DNA from: Clostridium intestinale DSM 6191
GTDB taxonomy: Bacteria > Bacillota > Clostridia > Clostridiales > Clostridiaceae
DNA length: 64,000 nt
Assembly (NCBI RefSeq): GCF_900130055.1
Contig: NZ_FQXU01000013.1
Location: forward strand, 1-64,000
Direction: 5' to 3'
Below are positions 15,407 through 22,292 of the stretch, piece after piece; within the stretch, counting starts at the first letter, position 1; every line of letters begins with the position of its first letter. A model generated the notes under the pieces. The model was not told the DNA's origin and did no database searches. It was given only the letters and a program-made list of their open reading frames with translations. The position numbers were made by a program, and so were the translations under genes.

Positions 15407-16813
15407 CTATTTATAAAAACCTATAGCTGATCCATAGTTTTTAAGTTTATTCAACGTATAATTTGCTATTTCACCATAAGTGGTTTTCTTTCTCCACATA
15501 AATTCTAATCTTACTATTTCTTCTGAAATATTACATTTCAAATCAGATCTTCTATTATCGAATCCAGCAAGTTTACTTTCAACTTCATATTGATATATTA
15601 AATTTTGCTCAACTAAAGCTTTTCCTATTTCCCTATTTAAAATTCTATCATTATTACTAGCAATACTAGTTATTTTAACAAATTCATCGACGTTATCTTG
15701 AGTATTATTAATATTTTTTCTATGTTTAATATTACTTCTTGATAATGAATCTGCAAGAGATGTAGAATTTATTTTTAATCTTTCCTTTTTATCTATATCG
15801 CAATTAATCCCATTTTGATTAAGTAGGTTTTTTAAATCATCTTCCTCAGTACTTTTAATTATTGAAAGAGCTATGGAAATTGGTATATGTAGTATTCTAC
15901 AATCTAATTTATTTGCTAAAAGTCCAATTGTAAAGTCTTGTTTTAATTTGATAGAAGTATTAGAAAATGTAGCCTCAATAACTCTTTTTATATCAATACT
16001 ATTATCAGAGCCTTTTGTAAAATAATTTACTTCTTCAATTGGATCGTCTCCAGAAATAACTATAATCCACATCCTAAACATCTCTTGGCGTATGAAAAAT
16101 TTATCTAAATTCTTATCAAATTTACGAATTTTTTTAGACATTGTTTTTAAATATGTTCCTATCGAATCGCATTCATTGATTAGTTTTGTAGCATATTCAT
16201 CAGAAACTCCAAATTCTAAAAGAGATCGTCCATAATTAAAGAATTCAAAAGTATTTTTTACAATTTCTAAATAATCCTCCTTAGGAGGCCCAGTAAACTC
16301 GTATATAGTATCCTCATCCATTATTGATGTTCCACCAATATTATTAGCAAAATCTTTTATTTCGTTTACCATTTCCTCACCATTACACGGCCAAATAATT
16401 AAGTTTCTTTCCCCCTCATCTTTTCTTACAAACTTATTAATAGCTCGTATATCTTTCTCTAAAGAATTAAATGATATTTCCGTATAAGATTCTCTATTCT
16501 CCAATACTATTATCCGTAAAGTACTTCCACTAATATTTAAATCATCTAACACCATTTGTAAATCCTCTGTCGGTTCAATTGATATCATCTCAATATCATC
16601 AATAAACATATGTAAAGTATTCAAAAAAGTTGTTTTTCCAACCCCTGACCTACCTTTTAAAATTAAAAAAGCACCTCCACCTGTTATTTTCATTTCATAT
16701 CGCAAATCTACTATTCTATCTAAAGCTTCGTCTACTCTAACAATGATTCTTTCAAAATCCCTACCAGAATTATTCATTTTTTCAAATCTATTTGGCAATA
16801 CAAATTCTTTCAT
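15407..16813 (-). CDS. P-loop ATPase of a two-gene DUF4145 module
   Basis: The 468-residue protein has Walker A GRSGVGKTT at residues ~54-62, a Walker B-like LRIIVLEN at ~99-106, and a second hydrophobic strand (NLIIWPCNGEE) near 136-146. The rest is helical with no recognised effector domain. The gene follows the DUF4145 gene by 2 bases, with ribosome site CAGGAGATTAAAC, so the pair is an operon. It sits between the replication and late modules, framed by the shared cassette box and hairpin. A defence or superinfection-exclusion role is inferred from ATPase plus DUF4145 pairing and location. It is not proven, and no exact known system was recognised. Confidence 0.7.
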   Translation of the reverse strand: MKEFVLPNRFEKMNNSGRDFERIIVRVDEALDRIVDLRYEMKITGGGAFLILKGRSGVGKTTFLNTLHMFIDDIEMISIEPTEDLQMVLDDLNISGSTLRIIVLENRESYTEISFNSLEKDIRAINKFVRKDEGERNLIIWPCNGEEMVNEIKDFANNIGGTSIMDEDTIYEFTGPPKEDYLEIVKNTFEFFNYGRSLLEFGVSDEYATKLINECDSIGTYLKTMSKKIRKFDKNLDKFFIRQEMFRMWIIVISGDDPIEEVNYFTKGSDNSIDIKRVIEATFSNTSIKLKQDFTIGLLANKLDCRILHIPISIALSIIKSTEEDDLKNLLNQNGINCDIDKKERLKINSTSLADSLSRSNIKHRKNINNTQDNVDEFVKITSIASNNDRILNREIGKALVEQNLIYQYEVESKLAGFDNRRSDLKCNISEEIVRLEFMWRKKTTYGEIANYTLNKLKNYGSAIGFYK

Positions 16814-16815
16814 GT

Positions 16816-17466
16816 TTAATCTCCTGTATTTTGTTTAGGTTCCACTCGTCTTTCAAGTACGCTTACTTTATATGGTAAAATATATATATATTCTAATATT
16901 ATTTGTGTAAAATCGATAATACTATTTATATCTGCATTACTAAAAACTATTTCATCACCATGAGCAGCTGAATTTCCAAGTTTTCTAATAACATGAGTCA
17001 TTTTATCTAGTAATGGTGGAATTATACCCTTTTTAGATAACATAGAGATTTTATCAACTAAATTTCCAGAGCCTTCACCATTATCCTTACATATCTTATC
17101 TAAAGTTCGTCTAATTGAAAGTGCACATATAGCTCCATCAATATTTTTTACTTTCAAAGCAGCTTCAAATGCTTGTCTAATTTCATTAGGAACTCTTTTA
17201 TTATCGTACTTTACATTAGGATATAAAATTTCTGAGTGAATAATTGGCACTCCATTTATTTCAACATCCTCAGACCATACATATTCCTCTACTATTGTAA
17301 TTTTTTCACATACAGGACAAAAATACATAAACCATTTAGTCACTTCCCAGCCTAACTCTTGACTAAAATTTTCTTTTTTATGATATCCTACATTCTCCAT
17401 CTTGGTTTTATTTCCGCAATGATAACAAGTTAATAATTTCTCTAAATTTTCTGTTTTTCCCCCCAT
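16816..17466 (-). CDS. DUF4145 protein with zinc-ribbon N-terminus
   Basis: The 216-residue protein has CYHCGNKTK and CPVCEKIT (about residues 14-60), a Zn-binding ribbon split by a beta hairpin. Residues ~95-195 carry the DUF4145 helical bundle: PNEIRQAFEAALKVKNIDGA, ICALSIRRTLDKIC and IRKLGNSAAHGDEI. DUF4145 occurs alone or fused to restriction and other defence proteins and is often the partner of nucleic-acid-acting ATPases. It is the first gene of the cassette, with its own ribosome site (GAAGGAGCGGATTT). Confidence 0.8.
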   Translation of the reverse strand: MGGKTENLEKLLTCYHCGNKTKMENVGYHKKENFSQELGWEVTKWFMYFCPVCEKITIVEEYVWSEDVEINGVPIIHSEILYPNVKYDNKRVPNEIRQAFEAALKVKNIDGAICALSIRRTLDKICKDNGEGSGNLVDKISMLSKKGIIPPLLDKMTHVIRKLGNSAAHGDEIVFSNADINSIIDFTQIILEYIYILPYKVSVLERRVEPKQNTGD

Positions 17467-17568
17467 AAATCCGCTCCTTCATACTCATTTTATATATATA
17501 TTATTGGGTTTTACATTAATAGAAATTATATCATATTATTGTAATTTTTTCATCTACATTTCATTATA

Positions 17569-17588
17569 CTATTCAATTATCAAAGAAC
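17569..17588 (-). promoter_or_regulatory. Cassette A upstream box (GTTCTTTGATAATTGAATAG)
   Basis: On the minus strand this box, about 100 bases before the DUF4145 gene, matches the boxes before the cassettes at 20,761, ~33,110 and 34,217 (core GTTCTTTGAAA, then TTGAATAAT). AT-rich promoter-like sequence with TATAAT-type hexamers follows between it and the gene. Confidence 0.6.
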
Positions 17589-17602
17589 CCACACCATTTC
17601 CC

Positions 17603-17761
17603 CTAACCTCTAGCCCCCAACCTTCTCCTCTGCTCCATAGCCACTAGCTTGTCTAGTTCCTGACTAACCTTTATTGTCTTGTCATCATTGAATCCATATG
17701 TATCCATAGCTTCATACATTTCAGCACGTTTCTTTTCTATAAGTATTAATATATCTCTCAT
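17603..17761 (-). CDS. Spo0E-like sporulation regulatory protein (52 residues)
   Basis: The frame begins MRDILILIEKKRAEMYEAMD and has the family signature SQELDKLV near residues 33-40. Spo0E-type proteins are small helical-hairpin phosphatases that remove phosphate from Spo0A~P and so delay sporulation. The length and the signature SQELDKL fit well. The gene lies in the early operon between the DNA-binding protein gene and the ATPase cassette. It probably lets the prophage influence host sporulation, though that effect is inferred. Confidence 0.85.
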   Translation of the reverse strand: MRDILILIEKKRAEMYEAMDTYGFNDDKTIKVSQELDKLVAMEQRRRLGARG

Positions 17762-17776
17762 AACCCACCTCTTTAT

Positions 17777-18541
17777 TTATGCTTTAGTTTTTGATTTTAA
17801 AGTGTCCGCAATGGACATCTGTTCAAACATTGAGCATGCATCCTTATACCGTTTAGTTTTTGTTATATTCCTAATTGCTTCATAGCTCCTGTTAACTGCT
17901 TTGGCTACATGCTTATACCTGTAACCTTCTTTTGTCATCTGGTATACTTTTAGCAGCTCTTTTGCAGTCCAACCCTTGCTTCTCTTTCTCATTCCTATTA
18001 TTGATCTTCTAGCTACTACAGCCTTTTCTGTTCTGCCAATCTTAGCTGCTATTTCACTGTCTGATAAACCTTTATTACTTAGTATTCTCAACATGTATAT
18101 TTCTTCATCTGTCCACTTGTATTTTTTGATTTTCTTACGCTGTTCATCCACCCATTTAGGTTCATTTGCTAATATATTTTTTTCCAATCTATTAAAATCA
18201 ATAATACCCTTATTTCTCTCTGCCCACTTCCAAAAATCAGATATATTGAATTTTACTAACTTACGTTTTCCTGCAGCTTTAACTGTGATTTCCTCTAGCT
18301 TATAAACTCCTATCCATTTTTGTTTTATTGACTTAGGATCTGTTTTAAATACTCTGGCTAATTCAGCTAATGATATATACTCACCGTTATTGTCATAGCA
18401 GTTAATCCCTAGCTGAGAAGCTTTCTTTTGAACTGCTAGTTTTGTTCTTCCTAGAATTCTGCATAGAGATTTTAAGTCTTTAATCCCATAATATTCACCT
18501 AGCTTTTCAAGTTCATCATCAGTCCACCTTCTGCATTCCAT
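17777..18541 (-). CDS. SANT/Myb-like DNA-binding protein
   Basis: The 254-residue protein has at least two helix-turn-helix or SANT-like repeats. One is at the N-terminus (RRWTDDELEKLGEYYGIKDL) and one at ~140-180 (YKWTDEEIYMLRILSNKGLS, then DSEIAAKIGRTEKAV). The WT/DDE and GRT patterns are characteristic of Myb-type phage regulators. A central HTH (~55-90) is probable. A short palindrome (TGTCCGCAATGGACA) falls in its 3' end at about 17,802-17,817, similar to the terminator stems elsewhere in the phage. It is probably an early-operon regulator. Confidence 0.75.
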   Translation of the reverse strand: MECRRWTDDELEKLGEYYGIKDLKSLCRILGRTKLAVQKKASQLGINCYDNNGEYISLAELARVFKTDPKSIKQKWIGVYKLEEITVKAAGKRKLVKFNISDFWKWAERNKGIIDFNRLEKNILANEPKWVDEQRKKIKKYKWTDEEIYMLRILSNKGLSDSEIAAKIGRTEKAVVARRSIIGMRKRSKGWTAKELLKVYQMTKEGYRYKHVAKAVNRSYEAIRNITKTKRYKDACSMFEQMSIADTLKSKTKA

Positions 18542-18710
18542 TGCAATTCACCTCAACGAAATATATTTTCATAAGCTTTGAACACACTTTTTTGCTATTA
18601 ATCACCTTTATTTCTTTGCCAATGTTTTTCATCTTTCTTTTAAATCTTTCTAGAGCAATCTCATCTCTTTCCCAATCTGCTAACTTTAAAAATTCAATTT
18701 CATTTTCCAT
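18519..18710 (-). CDS. Small charged early protein
   Basis: The frame of 63 residues starts at an ATG after GGGGTGAGTTG and overlaps the following gene by 23 bases. The product (MENEIEFLKLADWERDEIAL..) is rich in charged helix. It is not recognised. The close packing with the initiator gene (11-base gap) and overlap with the next gene support a real early gene. Confidence 0.55.
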   Translation of the reverse strand: MENEIEFLKLADWERDEIALERFKRKMKNIGKEIKVINSKKVCSKLMKIYFVEVNCNGMQKVD

Positions 18711-18721
18711 CAACTCACCCC

Positions 18722-19618
18722 CTAACTATCCCAACCTAATAGTTTTCTTTCTAAGTCATCATAGTCATAATCTCGCCCTTTAAAATTATCAAACCTAAGC
18801 TTGCCCTTATTTAAATCATGCTGATTAGATTTACTAAGAGAAGTAGTCTTTATATTTAAATAACTCTCAAACTTATCTCCAAATAAAGTTTCTGGTCTTA
18901 GATAGTCTTGCATCTTTGGATCATTAAGCCACTTCTTGCTCATGTTACTTATGACCATAAAGAAATCTTCTAGACAATAGCCATCTTTAATTCTTGCACT
19001 GATTAGCTTCTGAGTTTTTTTATTACTAGCTCTAAATTTAGAATTAGCTTTATTGTTCAACTCATCGATTACTCGACTATATATATCTTTTAAATTGGAT
19101 TTAGTAGATGGATATAGTAGATGGATATTTTGCTCGGGATTTAAATCCGAGTTAGTCGGATTCTGTTCCCCGTTACTCGGATTCTCTTCCAACTGCTTCG
19201 GATTATTTTCCGACTGGTTTATAGTATTCTTTTTAGGTTTATTCTGTGGATTTTTTGAAACATTATCTTTTTTCAATGCACTCGGATTAGTATCCGATAT
19301 CAAAGTTATATAGTTCTCCCCAATATTATAGAAACTGTATGTTCCACCCTCTCTTACTGTAATAGACACTAGTATTTTCTTTTCACAGAGCTTCTTAAGT
19401 CTTCTATAAACAGAATCCTCCTTTAGGTTTAATATAGGATACTCTTCTATTACCCCTTTGTAACTGAGCCAGTAGTACTGCTCTTCATCAACTATTCTAG
19501 ATTTCATTTTTCCGCTGCCTTTGAAGTCAACAAAATATCTTAATAATATTGCATCTTTATCATCTAACTCATATTCAATTAATTTTTCTTGTAAAAAACC
19601 ATTAACTGTATACTTCAT
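18722..19618 (-). CDS. Phage replisome organizer/replication initiator
   Basis: The 298-residue protein has an N-terminal winged-helix domain (residues ~1-105; SVYRRLKKLCEKKILVSITV). A repetitive, Asn/Pro-rich linker (~120-170) follows, encoded by the iterons. The C-terminal phage replication domain contains RASNKKTQKLISARIKDGYC and LRPETLFGDKFESYLN, as in TIGR02220-type proteins. Such initiators bind the origin and load the host helicase. The origin-like repeats inside its own gene support this function. Confidence 0.88.
   Translation of the reverse strand: MKYTVNGFLQEKLIEYELDDKDAILLRYFVDFKGSGKMKSRIVDEEQYYWLSYKGVIEEYPILNLKEDSVYRRLKKLCEKKILVSITVREGGTYSFYNIGENYITLISDTNPSALKKDNVSKNPQNKPKKNTINQSENNPKQLEENPSNGEQNPTNSDLNPEQNIHLLYPSTKSNLKDIYSRVIDELNNKANSKFRASNKKTQKLISARIKDGYCLEDFFMVISNMSKKWLNDPKMQDYLRPETLFGDKFESYLNIKTTSLSKSNQHDLNKGKLRFDNFKGRDYDYDDLERKLLGWDS
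19133..19295. repeat. Iterons inside the initiator gene, candidate replication origin
   Basis: Four 16-bp units at 19133, 19154, 19175 and 19196 are spaced exactly 21 bp apart. A fifth lies at 19280. In gene sense they read GGAANANAATCCGANT, for example GGAAGAGAATCCGAGT and GGAACAGAATCCGACT. The 21-bp period matches seven codons, giving a heptapeptide repeat (NPxxxxx) in the linker of the initiator. Two helical turns per repeat places sites on one face of DNA. Origins located within the initiator gene are known for many phages. Confidence 0.75.
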
Positions 19619-19664
19619 TCATCATCACTCTCTCTTCTGTAAATTCTTAAAAATATAACTTTAA

Positions 19665-19712
19665 ATATTCTTATAAATATAACAATATAACTTTATATAT
19701 TGATAAGAATAT
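19665..19712. other. AT-rich inverted repeat upstream of the initiator gene
   Basis: ATATTCTTAT (19665-19674) and ATAAGAATAT (19703-19712) flank a very AT-rich spacer. It could be an easily melted part of the origin or the promoter region of the early genes. No function is assigned from sequence alone. Confidence 0.35.
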
Positions 19713-19750
19713 ATAGTATTTATGCGGGTTTACAGCATTTAAGTGCAAAA

Positions 19751-19786
19751 AAATACCGTAAATCCATTTCTGAATAATACGGTATT
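19751..19786 (-). terminator. Cassette B hairpin downstream of the cyclase-like gene
   Basis: The arms AATACCGTA (19752-19760) and TACGGTATT (19778-19786), followed on the minus strand by TTTTTTT, form a strong terminator after the cyclase-like gene. The TGAATAATACGGT half is also present, inverted, in the box upstream of the same gene at 20,761. Confidence 0.75.
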
Positions 19787-19800
19787 CATATATCTTAGCT

Positions 19801-20691
19801 TTATAATATTATTGTAGTTCCTGGAGAAATTTTACTAGGATCTATTATTCTTTTACCTTCATCACTCTCTACTATAAATACTGACGTAAATCTAATTTGC
19901 TCTTCTAATTCTACTTTCTGATATCCATCTAAGTTTATTTCTAAATCTTTATCATCTATTCTTAGCTTATAATTATAATAACTAGCCAGCCAAACATATT
20001 TCTTTAATACTTCACTCTGATTGTAATAATCTTTCATGTTATTTTCTATAAATGTTTTATGCTTCTTTAGATTCCTCTCTGAAAAATCACCGAAGTATCT
20101 AAGACTATTTATTCGCCCAATATAATCAACAAAATATATATCTTTATCCTTGAATATAAGTCCACTTCTTATTAATGAATTTAACAATTTTTCAGATTTT
20201 AAATCTTTATCATTACAATAACAAGTATCTATAATTATTCTAGGATAAATAGCTTTATTACTTTCTGATTTATAAGCATTTACCAACGCTTTAGAAAACA
20301 TAAGATTTTTACTTCTATAATGATTTCCTATAGATATGGCTCCTCGAAATATTATATTATAATTTATGGATTGAACTTGTATCCCCGCAACAATTAAACA
20401 CAAGATATACATTTCTTTATATAGATATTCTTCATAGCCTTCTGAAGTCTCATCATGCTCAATTTGAGTAGTAATAATAATACTGTCAGAGAATATTTCA
20501 TATGAATACTTATTAACATCTTCGGTGTTTTTAGAATCTAAGTATTCTTTTATACAAACTTCAATTATTTCCTCTATTTTATTAATAATTATCAACGGTT
20601 CGCTACTTTCTTCTGCCTTATCAATCAAATCCTTATAACCTAAAATATCTATAAATGCACATAAACTCTTATTATATTCTTTTTTGTCCAT
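19801..20691 (-). CDS. Orphan class III nucleotidyl-cyclase-like protein
   Basis: The 296-residue protein shows the order CAFIDILGYK (Asp15), FSDSIII (Asp69) and FRGAISIG (~115-122), then AYKSE.NKAIYPRIIID. That pattern fits a class III cyclase-like fold with two metal-binding Asp residues. This is a family of mostly uncharacterised proteins in phage and accessory regions. No membrane segment or second domain is visible, and no effector gene adjoins it. A signalling or antiphage function is inferred. It could also be a non-catalytic relative. It stands alone with its own promoter-like TTAACA-16-TATAAT, ribosome site GGGGGATTATTT and terminator. Confidence 0.65.
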   Translation of the reverse strand: MDKKEYNKSLCAFIDILGYKDLIDKAEESSEPLIIINKIEEIIEVCIKEYLDSKNTEDVNKYSYEIFSDSIIITTQIEHDETSEGYEEYLYKEMYILCLIVAGIQVQSINYNIIFRGAISIGNHYRSKNLMFSKALVNAYKSESNKAIYPRIIIDTCYCNDKDLKSEKLLNSLIRSGLIFKDKDIYFVDYIGRINSLRYFGDFSERNLKKHKTFIENNMKDYYNQSEVLKKYVWLASYYNYKLRIDDKDLEINLDGYQKVELEEQIRFTSVFIVESDEGKRIIDPSKISPGTTIIL

Positions 20692-20760
20692 AAATAATCC
20701 CCCATAATTTTATTCGCACAAAAATTATACCATATTATCACATTATGTTAAATAGTTTCA

Positions 20761-20789
20761 AATACCGTATTATTCACTTTTCAAAGAAC
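20761..20789 (-). promoter_or_regulatory. Cassette B upstream box
   Basis: On the minus strand the sequence starts GTTCTTTGAAAAGTGAATAA and continues TACGGTATT. The TGAATAATACGGT core recurs at 34,217 and as a variant near 33,110, and its inverse is an arm of the hairpin at 19,751. The likely promoter of the gene lies about 20-50 bases downstream of the box. Confidence 0.65.
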
Positions 20790-20934
20790 ATTGTGTTAAA
20801 CAACTTTCAACTATTCTTATCTTTTAATTCTTCTTATATAACTTAAAATACTTTCTTCAACACCATCTTTTACCTACCAAACATGCTATAATTGTATATA
20901 TTGTCAAATAATTTTATTTAATGGAGGTATTACA

Positions 20935-21417
20935 ATGTACATAAAAAATATACTGAATAGTATTGAAGAATCTAACAAAATCCAATTTCCTAATCTATAT
21001 CAATATAATAAGGATGAAATTGATTGGATGTTAGCTTATACTGATTTCTTAGGAATAGATAATGAGGTTGCAATTACAAAGTTTTTAAACAAACACTTAC
21101 CATCACAGAATATTGAACAAATGCACTTCAACTCTACTCTATTTTTTTATATCTATGATTTATATATTGTTTGTAGATGTAAATTAGCTGATATCAAAAG
21201 TGATCTGATAAAACAAACTATTACTGAATTTGAACAAAACAGCATTTTAAACATAGATGCAATTCGTAAAGAAATTTCGCTTCCTATTCCCGAATATGTG
21301 TTTAGCAAGTATAAAGAACGTTCTTTTTCTAGTGAGATAGTTAATAACCACATGGATACTGTTGATTCTTCTTTAAAATCATATAGAAATAACGTTTGCC
21401 CTGTAACTAAATTATGA
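20935..21417 (+). CDS. Hypothetical protein, rightward gene in the early region
   Basis: The 160-residue acidic protein is read against the direction of its neighbours. TATAAT-like sequence and ATGGAGGTATTACA precede the start. Helical content dominates, and no motif is recognised. It ends in a bidirectional terminator. Opposite orientation with its own signals suggests a lysogen-expressed accessory gene, but its function is unknown. Confidence 0.6.
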   Translation: MYIKNILNSIEESNKIQFPNLYQYNKDEIDWMLAYTDFLGIDNEVAITKFLNKHLPSQNIEQMHFNSTLFFYIYDLYIVCRCKLADIKSDLIKQTITEFEQNSILNIDAIRKEISLPIPEYVFSKYKERSFSSEIVNNHMDTVDSSLKSYRNNVCPVTKL

Positions 21418-21667
21418 TTTTATTACTTCCGATTATTTTTAATCGGAAGCTTTTTAATTTATCACTCTTTCTCACAGTAGAAAACCAAAGATATATCTGC
21501 TCCTTAGTATTAAACTTATAATCCCCCTTTGGATGCACATAGGCATTACCAAAGGGAACTTTATCTACCTTTTTCACTTTTAAGTTTGTTTCCATTATTT
21601 CTATGAACCCAATTGTTATTGTAAATATAGTCTCGTTTTTATCTGGTATTATTCTTACTAAATCCAC
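21407..21667 (-). CDS. Hypothetical 86-residue protein
   Basis: The frame starts at a GTG with no strong ribosome site and overlaps the convergent gene by 11 bases. The last ~10 codons are encoded by the terminator hairpin at 21,426-21,449. The sequence is beta-rich (IFTITIGFIEIMETNLKVKK) and unrecognised. Confidence is limited by the weak start. Confidence 0.5.
   Translation of the reverse strand: MDLVRIIPDKNETIFTITIGFIEIMETNLKVKKVDKVPFGNAYVHPKGDYKFNTKEQIYLWFSTVRKSDKLKSFRLKIIGSNKIII
21426..21449. terminator. Bidirectional terminator CTTCCGATTA-TTTT-TAATCGGAAG
   Basis: The 10-bp perfect stem is followed by CTTTTT on the plus strand. It lies between convergent genes and inside the 3' end of the leftward one. 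Confidence 0.8.
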
Positions 21668-21727
21668 CAGTCATATATCACAACCTTTATCTTTCTGGAT
21701 TGTGAGTTATGTTTTTTCTTATTTCCT

Positions 21728-21887
21728 GTATTTCTGTTTAACTGGTTAACTTCTTATCCAGTTAACTGGTTATCTGTATTTCTGGTTAAATGGTTAACTG
21801 GTTATCTTCTTAACTGGTTATCTTCTTAACTGGTTAACTGGTTTTCTGGTTAACTTCTTATCTGGTTAACTGTTTAACTGTTTAAAG
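21728..21887. repeat. Phased array of about 20 octamers beside the parAB genes
   Basis: Successive 8-bp units from 21,728 to 21,887 are in perfect register with consensus GGTTAACT (plus strand), with variants such as TCTTAACT, GGTTATCT and GTATTTCT. No insertions or deletions break the phase. The core GTTAAC is palindromic. The array begins in the last codons of the 98-residue gene downstream of parB. By position, a partition centromere is the leading idea. Confidence 0.7.
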
Positions 21888-22162
21888 CTATAACTATCAA
21901 TAAGTTTTACAATATGCTCTATGTCGCTTTCAGAAGACCTTAACGCAATAAGTTCTATTCTTATCAAATCAACCAAGTCTTTAAGCTTATTATTTCTTTG
22001 AATAAGATCTGCATTATCTGTAGCTATCTCTTTAACTAATTCAGCAAACTCGTTTATTTTTAGTATTAATCCTCCATCTTGTTTTTTAAGTGCCTCCACT
22101 TGAATCTTAAGTAGTGGATATTCACTACAAGCTTTTTCTATATATTCATTTGTATAGTTCAA
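21866..22162 (-). CDS. Small coiled-coil protein downstream of parAB
   Basis: The 98-residue protein is probably a single long helix or coiled coil (EIATDNADLIQRNNKLKDLV, DLIRIELIALRSS). It lies downstream of the parB gene after a long hairpin, and its 3' end forms the first units of the octamer array. A GGAGATAAAG ribosome site precedes the start. A role in partition is possible from position, but its family is not recognised. Confidence 0.6.
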   Translation of the reverse strand: MNYTNEYIEKACSEYPLLKIQVEALKKQDGGLILKINEFAELVKEIATDNADLIQRNNKLKDLVDLIRIELIALRSSESDIEHIVKLIDSYSFKQLNS

Positions 22163-22199
22163 TTCTTTATCTCCTAATATTTAATTATTTATAAAAAAT

Positions 22200-22285
22200 C
22201 CCACAGAGCTGTACAAAGTATAGGTAACGTAAGGTTTTCTACACCTCACTTTTCTTATTTTTATTTTAGTTTTGCTCTGTGGGTA
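22200..22285 (-). terminator. Long hairpin between parB and the small coiled-coil gene
   Basis: CCCACAGAGC (22,200-22,209) and GCTCTGTGGG (22,276-22,285) make a perfect 10-bp stem enclosing 66 bases, with a T run following on the minus strand. It is terminator-like, but its large loop is unusual and could have an extra function. Confidence 0.55.
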
Positions 22286-22292
22286 AAGGGGC

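Noticed and set aside
21728-21887. Octamer array considered as a CRISPR array
   Set aside because: Units are contiguous 8-mers without spacers and no cas gene is present.
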